Under the pieces are notes generated by a model that did not search any database, was not told where the DNA came from, and worked only from the letters and a program-made list of their open reading frames with translations. A stretch of DNA of 64,000 nt from Mesobacillus jeotgali (GTDB lineage: Bacteria > Bacillota > Bacilli > Bacillales > Cytobacillaceae), in assembly GCF_002874535.1 (NCBI RefSeq), contig NZ_CP025025.1, positions 2,031,526-2,095,525 of the forward strand, in the 5' to 3' direction. The translations under genes and the position numbers were made by a program. Positions 24,108-31,852 of this stretch are shown here, in pieces. How positions within the stretch are numbered: position 1 is the first letter of the stretch; every line of letters begins with the position of its first letter.

Positions 24108-25147
24108 TGGGTGTAAATGACGGTATACGAGATAACACAAATTATTCAACTATTCCTGAAGGTGCAAGACCTACACTAGAAAAGAATGATGCGTTTTTCA
24201 CAAAGAAACGCTTTGGATTTATATTTAATGAGGAAAAGAAAACAAAAGAAGTTTATAAAGAGATTACAAAAGTACAAGATTTGTTGTCACCTGGAAATTC
24301 AGCCTGTCTGGGGTGTCATGCAGAATTAGCATTACGCACTACACTGCGAATTCTTGGGCCTAATACAATTCTCGCAATACCACCAGGTTGTATGGGGGGA
24401 ATTGGTGCTGTAGGATTCAATGGTGGTGCAGGGGCGAAGATTCCAGTATTCTTTCCGCTGCTTGATAATACAGCAGCAATGCTCGCTGGCATTAAAAGAA
24501 AGTACATCCGTGAGGGTCGTGGAGATATTAATGTCGTAGCTTTTGCGGGAGACGGCGGAACTGCAGATGCAGGATTCCAATCATTGTCGGGTGCAGCTGA
24601 ACGAGGAGAAAATATTATTTATATTTGCTATGACAATGAAGCGTATATGAACACTGGTGTACAGAGAAGCGGTACAACTCCGAAATGGTCGTGGACTCAA
24701 ACAACCCCAGTAGGTGAACAAACCCAAGGAAAGTCACAAAAAGGAAAAGATATGCCTATGATTATGGCACAGCATAATATTCCATATGTTGCAACAGCCA
24801 ACCCTTCATATATGCATGATTATATTGCAAAATTAAAAAAGGCAATGAAAGTGAAGAATGGAATGTCTTATATTCATTTATATTCTGGATGTCCAACTGG
24901 ATGGAAGTTTCCAACGGAGAAAACGATAGAAGTTGGAAAACTTGCTGTAGAGACAAATCTTTACCCCCTTTGGGAATATGAAGATGGAAAATTCAGATTA
25001 ACTCATGAGGTTTTGAAACGCCGGCCGATTAGTGAATATTCTAAATCAATGCAAAAATATTCCCATCTTACAGAACAAAATCTAGCAGAATTACAACAAA
25101 ATGTTGATGCAAATTACAAAAGGTTTAAAAAGCTATGCAAGATTTAA
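24107..25147 (+). CDS. 2-oxoacid:ferredoxin oxidoreductase, beta (TPP) subunit
   Basis: The 346-residue thiamine-diphosphate subunit has CLGCH near residue 66, PPGCMGGIGAVG, the TPP-binding FAGDGGTADAG...YDNEAYMNTG region and a C-terminal LYSGCPTGW; the cysteines fit iron-sulfur cluster ligands. AAAGGAGTGAG precedes the ATG. The sequence resembles phenylglyoxylate dehydrogenase subunits as well as pyruvate enzymes. The 3' end overlaps the next small gene by 13 bp. Confidence 0.88.
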   Translation: MGVNDGIRDNTNYSTIPEGARPTLEKNDAFFTKKRFGFIFNEEKKTKEVYKEITKVQDLLSPGNSACLGCHAELALRTTLRILGPNTILAIPPGCMGGIGAVGFNGGAGAKIPVFFPLLDNTAAMLAGIKRKYIREGRGDINVVAFAGDGGTADAGFQSLSGAAERGENIIYICYDNEAYMNTGVQRSGTTPKWSWTQTTPVGEQTQGKSQKGKDMPMIMAQHNIPYVATANPSYMHDYIAKLKKAMKVKNGMSYIHLYSGCPTGWKFPTEKTIEVGKLAVETNLYPLWEYEDGKFRLTHEVLKRRPISEYSKSMQKYSHLTEQNLAELQQNVDANYKRFKKLCKI

Positions 25148-25431
25148 AAAAAGAACAAACTTCATATGAAATTGTAATTGAAGCGACTGCACATGTCTGG
25201 AGAATGCCGTTTGTATATCTTTTCGAAAAACTGTTTAGTGCTGGAGAAGCAATTCGAATAGGGAAAACCACTTTATTTGTAAAGGATCAATCAGGGAAAC
25301 TAGTTCACCAAGAATACTATGGGAAATTTCGAAAAGCTGCCTGGTATAGAAAGCTTGAAATTGAAAAAAAAATGAAACAATTGTCAGATGATGAATTTTT
25401 AAGATGGTTAAAGAACAGCAAGGCATGTTAA
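25135..25431 (+). CDS. Unknown 98-residue protein of the oxidoreductase operon
   Basis: A basic, aromatic-rich protein (AHVWRMPFVYLFEKLFSAGEA, then KFRKAAWYRKLEIEKKMKQL). It has no signal peptide, no cysteine motif except a C-terminal Cys, and no family I recognise. The gene overlaps the beta subunit gene by 13 bp and is followed closely by the thioesterase gene, so its role is probably tied to that enzyme, for instance as an assembly factor or small extra subunit. Function is not established. Confidence 0.7.
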   Translation: MQDLKKEQTSYEIVIEATAHVWRMPFVYLFEKLFSAGEAIRIGKTTLFVKDQSGKLVHQEYYGKFRKAAWYRKLEIEKKMKQLSDDEFLRWLKNSKAC

Positions 25432-25473
25432 ACAGCAACAAGAACCTAAAAATTAGTATGGGAGTGAGTTAAT

Positions 25474-25911
25474 ATGACAGAACATTCAGTAAACCTGAAA
25501 GTTCACTGGGGTGACACAGATATGGCTGGGATAATTTATTATCCTAACTATTTTAATTGGTTTAATATCGGTAGTCATACCTTATTCGAATCAATCGGAA
25601 TCCCACTAAAGGAACTTATGTTTGAAGATAAAATAGCTTTGCCAATTTTGGATGTGGGCTGCAGTTTTCATAAACCTCTCTATTTCGGTGATGAAATAAA
25701 AGTAGTGACAAAAGTTACGGAAGTTAGAGAAAAGGTTTTTCGGATGGAACATGAGGTTTATAAAGGCAACGAATTAACTGGAAAAGGACATGAGTTGAGA
25801 TCATGGGTACAGTTCAGTCAAGAAGGGAATCTTAAAGCCTGCACTATTCCTGATGATGTGCGATCTAAAATGATGGCTGTAATGCCTGCAACATCAGTTG
25901 AGAGGTTGTAA
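25474..25911 (+). CDS. Acyl-CoA thioesterase, 4-hydroxybenzoyl-CoA thioesterase/YbgC family
   Basis: The 145-residue single hotdog-fold protein has the family active-site motif VHWGDTDMAGIIYYPNYFNW (residues 9-28), in which the Asp in DTDMAG is catalytic, and the GCSFHKPLYFGDEI strand. Such enzymes hydrolyse aromatic or short acyl-CoA esters. Being last in the oxidoreductase operon, it probably releases the free acid from the acyl-CoA made by that enzyme. GGGAGTGAG precedes the ATG. Confidence 0.85.
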   Translation: MTEHSVNLKVHWGDTDMAGIIYYPNYFNWFNIGSHTLFESIGIPLKELMFEDKIALPILDVGCSFHKPLYFGDEIKVVTKVTEVREKVFRMEHEVYKGNELTGKGHELRSWVQFSQEGNLKACTIPDDVRSKMMAVMPATSVERL

Positions 25912-26248
25912 CCATACTCTGAAGATTCAGAGTTAGGTTGGTAATAAGGTAAGAGAGTAAATAGGTCTCCGCACATACTATATGAGTGGAGGCCTTTTTT
26001 TATGATTTTGATTTTATAGTACTCATTCTTAGAAGTTAGTTTACAAAAAAATCCTCCCCATATTTTTAGTTTTTATGTCTCATTGAAATAATGGAACAGA
26101 GATTATAAGTCTTTTTTCTAAAAAGTATATGGAATTTTAAAGTCTAAAAAATGGATAGAAAAGGAATTTTTGATATTTATAGAGAATAACTAAGATAAGC
26201 ATATACTCTAGAGGTTATTATTGATCTTTTTATCGGTAAGGTGACAAA
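25912..26248. other. Non-coding interval
   Basis: It contains the operon terminator at 25963-26001 and then an AT-rich stretch leading to the AraC-type gene. I see no clear promoter or gene. Confidence 0.5.
25963..26002 (+). terminator. Terminator of the oxidoreductase operon
   Basis: A 10-bp stem AGGTCTCCGC / GTGGAGGCCT, with two G-U pairs, is followed by a run of seven T. Confidence 0.75.
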
Positions 26249-27037
26249 ATGTCCACTACAAAAGAACAAATTGAATTAGTCTCAAAAACAATTGAATACA
26301 TGAAAAAGAATATTGAAGAGGAAATCACCTCTGAAAAATTGGCAGAATTAGCTGGATATAGTCTATATCATTTTACACGAGTGTTTAAGGATGTCACGGG
26401 GATTTCTCCCAGACACTTTCTCTCCGCTTTGAGAATCGAGGCGGGAAAGGAGAAGTTGATAGGGCCGTCATCCGGCTCAATTCTCAGAACCTTATTGGAG
26501 ATAGGCTTTCAAAGTTTTGGTACCTTCAGCTCAAAATTCAAGCAATTTGTCGGACAGTCACCCAAACAATTTCAAAACAGTGCAGTGAAGCTTCATCGGT
26601 TTATGAATGACTACGATGAAGTCAATCTTGGAGAGCCTGTTTCAGTAAAATCACCCGCAGTCAGATGCACGCTAGAAGTTCCAGTGTTTTTCAAAGGCAT
26701 CATTTTTGTAGGGTTGTTCCCTCGGCCGATACCAGACCAAAGGCCTGTGGTGGGAATTGCCTTAAGAGGAACCAAAAAAGAGTATGTTTTTTCGAAAGTC
26801 CCACCTGGAACCTATTTTGCTCTGGCAACTGCAATTCCCTGGAGCCTGAATCCTCGGGATTATTTTCTGCTATCCAAGAATCTGCGCGGGAAAGCTGACT
26901 GCCCTGTTGAAATCTCTGAAAATAATATCTGCATAGTAAATATAAAGCTGCGCGAACCTTTGCCGTATGACCCGCCAATCTTAATTAATTTGCCGAGTCT
27001 CTTATTTGAAAAAGATAGCAAACTAGAAGAAAAATAA
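26249..27037 (+). CDS. AraC-family transcription regulator
   Basis: The 262-residue protein has an N-terminal AraC-type double helix-turn-helix (about residues 10-110: TSEKLAELAGYSLYHFTRVF and GFQSFGTFSSKFKQFVGQSP). The C-terminal part of about 140 residues is probably an effector-binding domain of the GyrI/SoxS-companion type. This order, DNA-binding domain first, is seen in drug- or stress-responsive members. GGTAAGGTGA precedes the ATG. The neighbouring glyoxalase-fold gene may be its target. Confidence 0.8.
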   Translation: MSTTKEQIELVSKTIEYMKKNIEEEITSEKLAELAGYSLYHFTRVFKDVTGISPRHFLSALRIEAGKEKLIGPSSGSILRTLLEIGFQSFGTFSSKFKQFVGQSPKQFQNSAVKLHRFMNDYDEVNLGEPVSVKSPAVRCTLEVPVFFKGIIFVGLFPRPIPDQRPVVGIALRGTKKEYVFSKVPPGTYFALATAIPWSLNPRDYFLLSKNLRGKADCPVEISENNICIVNIKLREPLPYDPPILINLPSLLFEKDSKLEEK

Positions 27038-27079
27038 CCTATTTTAATATGTTAATTTTATGAAAAAGGAGTGATTGTT

Positions 27080-27442
27080 TTGTTAAACAAAGTTTGTGTA
27101 TTAACGATTAAGGTTGGAGACATGGAAAAAGCTCTTGAATTTTATACAAAGGTGCTTGATTTTGAAGTGTCCAAGCATTACGGGGAAAATATCGTTTCAT
27201 TAGTACATAATGAGATCCCGATTGTATTAGAAAAATCAGATGAAGAAATTACTTCCGCTAGCCAGAAGGTTTTATTGGGTATTCTTTCTGAAAACCTTGA
27301 TGAGGATGTTACCCGACTTAGTGATAGGGGAGCTAAAATCTTATTTGATGAGTCTAGGCCATGTCCTCCTGGCAGATACAACATGATTGAAGATCCATTC
27401 GGCAACCAACTTGAGCTTGTGGAGTTTTCGAATTTTAAGTAA
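27080..27442 (+). CDS. Glyoxalase/bleomycin-resistance fold protein
   Basis: The 120-residue VOC-superfamily protein shows the typical KVGDMEKALEFYTKVLDFEV N-terminal module and the C-terminal DPFGNQLELVEF motif containing the metal-ligand Glu. TTG 27080 is chosen because AAGGAG lies 8 nt upstream; the GTG at 27071 is within that site. Substrate is unknown: VOC proteins include lyases, dioxygenases and antibiotic-binding proteins. Confidence 0.82.
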   Translation: MLNKVCVLTIKVGDMEKALEFYTKVLDFEVSKHYGENIVSLVHNEIPIVLEKSDEEITSASQKVLLGILSENLDEDVTRLSDRGAKILFDESRPCPPGRYNMIEDPFGNQLELVEFSNFK

Positions 27443-27594
27443 TGCCTGTATTAGACTCCCTTTTTTGGTTATAGACGAAAGGGTAACAGCTTTTTGCGGT
27501 ATCCTCTCCATCTTTTAAGATTCTCCATTATTGCGTCCTTTAAAGTATTCCATGTTAAAATGATAGGATAGGACAACATCGGGAGGACGCAGTT

Positions 27595-28674
27595 GTGAAT
27601 AAGAAATTATTTAAGGAAGCCGAAGACTTCATACGTAATAGCCATCATGAATTGCAAAAAACGGAGCATGAGATGATGAATAGGTTAGAACAGGTTAGAG
27701 AGGAAATCTATAAGACAGGTACTTATATACATACCTATGAAGAACTTGAGCACGGTGCGAAAATGGCGTGGAGGAACAGCAATCGCTGTATCGGGAGATT
27801 ATTTTGGGAGAGTTTGACTGTCTTTGACCGTCGGAGTTTAACGGAAGAGACCGAAATCAAGGATGCACTGTTCCATCATATTGAATATGCAACTAATGAA
27901 GGTAAGATTCGGCCGTCCATTACGATTTTCAGGCAAAAAAGAGGAGATCATCAAATTCGGATTTGGAACCATCAGCTGATCCGTTATGCCGGCTATGAAA
28001 CAGAGCATGGTATTTTAGGCGATCCTCATTCGCTTGATTTTACGAAAAAGTGTGAGGAGATGGGCTGGAGAGGTGAAGGAACCAGATTTGATGTGCTTCC
28101 GCTGGTGATCCAGGTTGATGGAAAAGAGCCTGAGCTTTTTGAAATCGATAAAAAACTGGTGTTGGAGGTTCCATTGCGACATCCAGATTACTCCTGGTTT
28201 GAGGAGCTGAAATTAAAATGGTATGCAGTCCCGTTCATTACTGACATGATGCTGGAAATAGGAGGCATCGAGTATACTGCAGCGCCTTTTAATGGGTGGT
28301 ATATGGGTACTGAAATTGGTGCCCGAAATCTTGCTGATGAATCCCGCTATGACCTTTTGCCATTGATTGCTGAGCTAATGGGCTTGAACTTGAAGAAAAA
28401 CAGTACGCTTTGGAAGGACCGGGCACTTATTGAATTGAACACGAGCGTGTTGCATTCATTTAACGAAAAAAGGGTCTCCATCGTGGACCATCATACTGCA
28501 GCATTGCAATTCAAAGTTTTTGAGGAGAAGGAGGAGGCTGCTGATCGGCCTGTGACGGGAGATTGGACATGGCTGATTCCGCCTGTTTCACCAGCTTCTA
28601 CCCATATTTTTCATAAGGCTTATGAAAACAAAATAATGAGTCCGAATTATTTTTATCAGGAGAAACCTTTCTAA
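27595..28674 (+). CDS. nos: Nitric-oxide synthase oxygenase
   Basis: The 359-residue bacterial NOS consists of the oxygenase domain only and makes NO from arginine using host reductases. The heme-binding Cys65 is in [10 protein letters not shown]. Substrate and pterin-site motifs [14 protein letters not shown] and the C-terminal [10 protein letters not shown] and GDWTWLIPP regions are all present. GTG start with GGGAGGA upstream. In Bacillus NO protects against oxidative stress and some antibiotics. The gene converges on the probable selenoredoxin gene across a shared terminator. Confidence 0.96.
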   Translation: MNKKLFKEAEDFIRNSHHELQKTEHEMMNRLEQVREEIYKTGTYIHTYEELEHGAKMAWRNSNRCIGRLFWESLTVFDRRSLTEETEIKDALFHHIEYATNEGKIRPSITIFRQKRGDHQIRIWNHQLIRYAGYETEHGILGDPHSLDFTKKCEEMGWRGEGTRFDVLPLVIQVDGKEPELFEIDKKLVLEVPLRHPDYSWFEELKLKWYAVPFITDMMLEIGGIEYTAAPFNGWYMGTEIGARNLADESRYDLLPLIAELMGLNLKKNSTLWKDRALIELNTSVLHSFNEKRVSIVDHHTAALQFKVFEEKEEAADRPVTGDWTWLIPPVSPASTHIFHKAYENKIMSPNYFYQEKPF

Positions 28675-28677
28675 TCG

Positions 28678-28705
28678 AAACACCACCCGGATTGGGTGGT
28701 GTTTT
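28678..28705. terminator. Bidirectional terminator between nos and the redoxin gene
   Basis: A perfect 11-bp stem AAACACCACCC / GGGTGGTGTTT has a 5-nt loop and sits between convergent genes. Confidence 0.85.
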
Positions 28706-28707
28706 GT

Positions 28708-29229
28708 TTATTGTGCTGGATCCTTACCATTCGCGATATCAGCTGCGTAAGGAATGATTCCCTCCACTTCGATGCCGAAAGTATCGATTTCCTGGGAATG
28801 GAGGACTGTGCCGTCTTTATCAAGAACAGCGAATCCTCTTACTGCGATTGGAGCTTCAGGGTCCAACATGTTTGTCTTCTTGATCAATTTCAGTTTCTCA
28901 TCAGAGATTACTGGATACTCAAGTCCCAACTCTTCTTTCATCGCCTTATGTTCCTTTACAGAGGATGCGCTTACAGCGTAAATGTTCCCAGGGAACTGGC
29001 TGAATAAATCTTTTCGGTTCTGCAGCTCGACCAGCTGCGATTTACAGAAGTCTCAACCGACTCCCGTAAAAAAGAAAACCAGCGCAGCCTCTTCCATATT
29101 TTCGAAGGATATTTCTTCACCGTTTTCATCAGGAAGGGAAAGGCCTTTTGATTCAGATTTATCTTCAGAACAGCCGCTTAGGAAAGCTCCTATCATTAAT
29201 AACATCATTAAAAAAACTAGTTTCTTCAA
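28708..29229 (-). CDS. Redoxin/peroxiredoxin-like lipoprotein, probable selenoprotein (in-frame UGA at codon 59)
   Basis: Reading from TTG 29229 (GGAGG 6 nt upstream) to the stop at 28708 gives 173 residues if UGA at 29053-29055 is read as selenocysteine. The N-terminus is a lipoprotein signal (FLSGC, Cys20). The UGA falls where AhpC/TSA-fold proteins have the active-site cysteine after a hydrophobic strand: VFFFTGVG-U-DFCKSQL, a UxxC motif with Cys62. Translation on both sides of the UGA is in the same frame and makes one coherent redoxin domain, including VLDKDGTVLHSQEI. A SECIS-like hairpin begins 14 nt after the UGA. Simple gene tools would call a truncated 77-residue protein from 28941 or a pseudogene. 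The alternative is a nonsense mutation or read error of TGC/TGT. Confidence 0.8.
29022..29055 (-). promoter_or_regulatory. Bacterial SECIS-like element with its UGA
   Basis: On the minus strand, UGA (29055-29053) is followed after 14 nt by a perfect 6-bp stem GCAGCU / AGCUGC (29038-29033 and 29027-29022) capped by the 5-nt loop GGUCG. The distance from UGA to loop is 20 nt. The loop starts with two G, and GGUC is also the core of the E. coli fdhF SECIS loop. UUCU and AGAA extend the stem beyond a bulge. Confidence 0.75.
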
Positions 29230-29446
29230 GGTGCACCTCCTTATGTATTTTCTTCAGTATATATTGTTTTGCTGAAAACTCATTATACCATTTAAGAAGA
29301 ATTTGTATCGAATGGGCAACTCTTTCCTCCTAAATTCCTATTTTAAACATATATAAGACTTATATTTAGTTAAAATTCAGAATATATGGTAGAGTAAAAA
29401 TTAGTAACAGGTCATAATATCTAGTATTTAATTTGGAGGGAATGCA

Positions 29447-30337
29447 TTGCTGACGAACCACCTGGATTTCCGACTCGAGCCAAGGATTAGAGAACTTTAC
29501 GAGGAGCATAAGAAACGTGCTGAAAAAATTGACTGGGGCTATCATGAGTTTTTGCCGTGGGATAAGGGAATGGATTTTAAGCGAGTTCCCTGGGACGAAA
29601 GCCAGGTTACGTTGCCGGCTCCGGTTATAACTGCGGTTGAGACTGCGCTCCTAACCGAGGTGAACCTTCCATGGTTTACTTCTTATCTGGATCAGACATT
29701 TAAAGGGTCATTATCGGTTATCAAAGATTTCGTCCATACATGGACGGCAGAAGAGGACCAGCACTCAAATTTGCTGGAAACGTATCTGTTAATCACGAGA
29801 AATGTTGAGCCGATGCGACTGCATCAATTACATAAAATGACGCTGGAGAATGGCTGGGATCCTGATTTTCATACGCCATTTGAGACGATGGTCTACACCT
29901 CAATGCAAGAACTGGCGACGATGGTGTTTTATTATAATGTCGCGAAGGTAGCAGGACCGCATGATCGGGATTTGGCCACGCTTCTCCGCAGGCTTGCAAA
30001 GGATGAGACGCTACACTACGCATTTTATCGAGATGTAATCAAATACCACCTAGAATTAGAGCCCAATTATTGCTACTACCTGGGCAATGTCATCATGAAT
30101 TTCAAAATGCCAGGTGCCGTCATGCCAGATTTTGAAGATCGGATGGCCATCATCGCGAAAGAGGCGAATTATGGGCCACTGGAGTATTTCGATCAAGTAC
30201 TCGATGTCATCGTTGATTATTGGGATATCGAGAACCTAAGGCCGATCGCACCAGAAGCTGAAAAGGCCAGGTTAGATATCTTAAATTACCATGCGCGCCT
30301 GAAAAGGGTAAGGGAGAGGTTTTATAAAAATAAATAA
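29447..30337 (+). CDS. Soluble acyl-ACP desaturase (ferritin-like di-iron)
   Basis: This 296-residue protein of the stearoyl-ACP 9-desaturase family is a soluble di-iron enzyme that introduces a double bond into acyl-ACP. The two ExxH iron motifs are AEEDQHSN and KDETLHYAFY, with extra carboxylate ligands in earlier helices (TALLTEVNLPW). TTG start with GGAGGG 6 nt before. It is monocistronic and ends at a terminator. Bacilli more commonly use membrane desaturases (Des family), so this soluble type is of interest; a related di-iron oxygenase function cannot be excluded. Confidence 0.82.
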   Translation: MLTNHLDFRLEPRIRELYEEHKKRAEKIDWGYHEFLPWDKGMDFKRVPWDESQVTLPAPVITAVETALLTEVNLPWFTSYLDQTFKGSLSVIKDFVHTWTAEEDQHSNLLETYLLITRNVEPMRLHQLHKMTLENGWDPDFHTPFETMVYTSMQELATMVFYYNVAKVAGPHDRDLATLLRRLAKDETLHYAFYRDVIKYHLELEPNYCYYLGNVIMNFKMPGAVMPDFEDRMAIIAKEANYGPLEYFDQVLDVIVDYWDIENLRPIAPEAEKARLDILNYHARLKRVRERFYKNK

Positions 30338-30340
30338 AAA

Positions 30341-30380
30341 AAATGGAACCAGCAGGGTTGATTTCTGGTTCCATTTTTAT
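30341..30380. terminator. Terminator after the acyl-ACP desaturase
   Basis: A perfect 12-bp stem AAATGGAACCAG / CTGGTTCCATTT with a T-rich tail. Confidence 0.85.
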
Positions 30381-30444
30381 TTCCTAAAGGTATTTTCCAA
30401 TTTTTGCAGAATAGTTTATGGAATACATGTAAAAAGGAGCTCTT

Positions 30445-30609
30445 ATGTATAAGGGAATGCTACTGTTTATCTTCGGTTTGATTATGTATATGGCAGGTAT
30501 CTATTTATCCACTAAATGGACTGCTATCGGTGCGTCAATTGGAGTTTTAGGCGGGGTGCTGATGGGTGCCAGTACCTTTTTTTATATCACGAAAAGAAGG
30601 AATCAATGA
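30445..30609 (+). CDS. Small membrane protein, 54 residues
   Basis: A short gene with AAAAAGGAG before its ATG. The product has two hydrophobic segments (about residues 4-21 and 26-48) and a basic tail KRRNQ, giving a helical hairpin in the membrane. It stops 10 bp before the stop of the convergent J-domain gene. Good ribosome binding site and hydrophobic pattern support a real gene. Function is unknown. Confidence 0.65.
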   Translation: MYKGMLLFIFGLIMYMAGIYLSTKWTAIGASIGVLGGVLMGASTFFYITKRRNQ

Positions 30610-30618
30610 AGGAGTCCA

Positions 30619-31113
30619 TTACTTTAAATTCTCATAATGTTCGTTAAACACCTTGAAAAGTCTTTCATCGCCACCGCGGTCGGGGTGGAGAGCTTTGAGG
30701 ATTTTCTTGAATTCTTTTCTAAGCACCTGGCTGTCTGTATTTTGTTTTAGACCTAACATTTCTTCCATTTGCGAAGGGTCAGTGCTGGATGCTTCGATTT
30801 GTGCATTCAGCATTTTTTTCAACGTCCTTACCTTGGATTGCTCAATATGTAATCGTGTGGTCAGCAATTCCAGCTGTTCGTTAAGCAGGATATTCTCTCG
30901 TTTGGAACTTTCCAGCTGTGCGGTGAAACTATCGTTATATTTTTGGATAATGAAGTCTGTCAGGTCTTTAAGATGAATTTTATACAAAGCATTTCTTCTA
31001 TTAGCCTGTTCGGCTTTTAAAAGTCCTTCTTCAATCCATATCAAAACATCTTGATCAGTAGCATCTATTCCGTATGAAGTTAACTGTTTTGCAGCCTCTT
31101 TGATTGTTAGCAT
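30619..31113 (-). CDS. HTH and J-domain protein
   Basis: The 164-residue protein has three parts. Residues 1-65 look like a MerR/excisionase-type winged helix (MLTIKEAAKQLTSYGI, WIEEGLLKAEQ). Residues 68-115 are a predicted coiled coil. The C-terminal part is a J-domain with the essential HPD at 143-145 (LHPDRGGDERLF). J-domains stimulate Hsp70 ATPase, so this protein may bring DnaK to a DNA site or a DNA-bound partner. I do not know a named homologue. Its start is at ATG 31113. Confidence 0.75.
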   Translation of the reverse strand: MLTIKEAAKQLTSYGIDATDQDVLIWIEEGLLKAEQANRRNALYKIHLKDLTDFIIQKYNDSFTAQLESSKRENILLNEQLELLTTRLHIEQSKVRTLKKMLNAQIEASSTDPSQMEEMLGLKQNTDSQVLRKEFKKILKALHPDRGGDERLFKVFNEHYENLK

Positions 31114-31263
31114 CTAATTGCCTCTCTTATATAAAAATAATCAGACAAATTTATCATACCATTGAATTTTTTCAGAAAAAGAACAGAAGTATGACATTGT
31201 GTTACATACAAATCCTCATGTGAAAATATGATGGATTTATATCGAAAAGGCAGGTGTATTAAA

Positions 31264-31788
31264 ATGGTGTTTAACATGAATGAAGCAATCGAAATCCTGG
31301 AACGGACGCCTGAAACTTTGAATGCCTTATTATCAGGTTTATCAGAAGATTGGGTGTCCAGCAATGAAGGGGAGGGAACCTGGAATCCTTCCGAAGTAAT
31401 CGGACATCTCATCGACGGTGAAAAATACAATTGGATTCCAAGACTTAAAATCATGTTAGCGGAAACAAATGATAAAGGTTTCCCAGCTTTTGACCGGTTC
31501 TCACATTTAAAGGACTATGCGCATCTATCAATTGAAGATAAGCTTAATGAGTTTTCTTCCTTGAGGAAGGAAAATATCAAGAAACTGAAGGAACTGATCG
31601 TTGATGAAAAGCAGTTTGTATTGACGGGTGTCCATCCCGAATACGGGGAAGTAGAGGCGAGACAACTTATCGCTACATGGGCAGTACATGATTTAACGCA
31701 CTTGTCGCAAATAACCAGAGTTTTAGCAAAAAGATATACCAAAGAAGTTGGTCCGTGGAAAAGTTACCTGGGGATTTTGAATAAATAA
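31264..31788 (+). CDS. DinB-superfamily protein
   Basis: The 174-residue four-helix protein is of the DinB/YfiT type. The three metal-ligand histidines expected for the family are visible as GHLIDGE and HDLTHLSQI. ATG 31264 follows GGCAGGTG. Members are metal-dependent enzymes, including bacillithiol or mycothiol transferases; in a Bacillus-like host a bacillithiol-linked transferase is plausible but not shown. Confidence 0.8.
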   Translation: MVFNMNEAIEILERTPETLNALLSGLSEDWVSSNEGEGTWNPSEVIGHLIDGEKYNWIPRLKIMLAETNDKGFPAFDRFSHLKDYAHLSIEDKLNEFSSLRKENIKKLKELIVDEKQFVLTGVHPEYGEVEARQLIATWAVHDLTHLSQITRVLAKRYTKEVGPWKSYLGILNK

Positions 31789-31822
31789 TTTGTAAGTATT
31801 CCTTTCTAAGTGCTCAAAATTA

Positions 31823-31850
31823 AGCCCCTGCGAATTTCACAGGGGCTCTT
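31823..31850. terminator. Bidirectional terminator
   Basis: Stem AGCCCCTG / CAGGGGCT, 9-nt loop, followed by a T-rich tail; it lies between the convergent DinB and acetamidase genes. Confidence 0.8.
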
Positions 31851-31852
31851 CT

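Noticed and set aside
24107-25147. Indolepyruvate:ferredoxin oxidoreductase
   Set aside because: That enzyme has a large fused alpha subunit (IorA) and a small beta; here there are four separate subunits of pyruvate/phenylglyoxylate type.
28708-28941. Separate 77-residue protein starting at 28941
   Set aside because: It lacks the N-terminal half and active site of the redoxin fold, and the frame continues upstream through the UGA to a good start.
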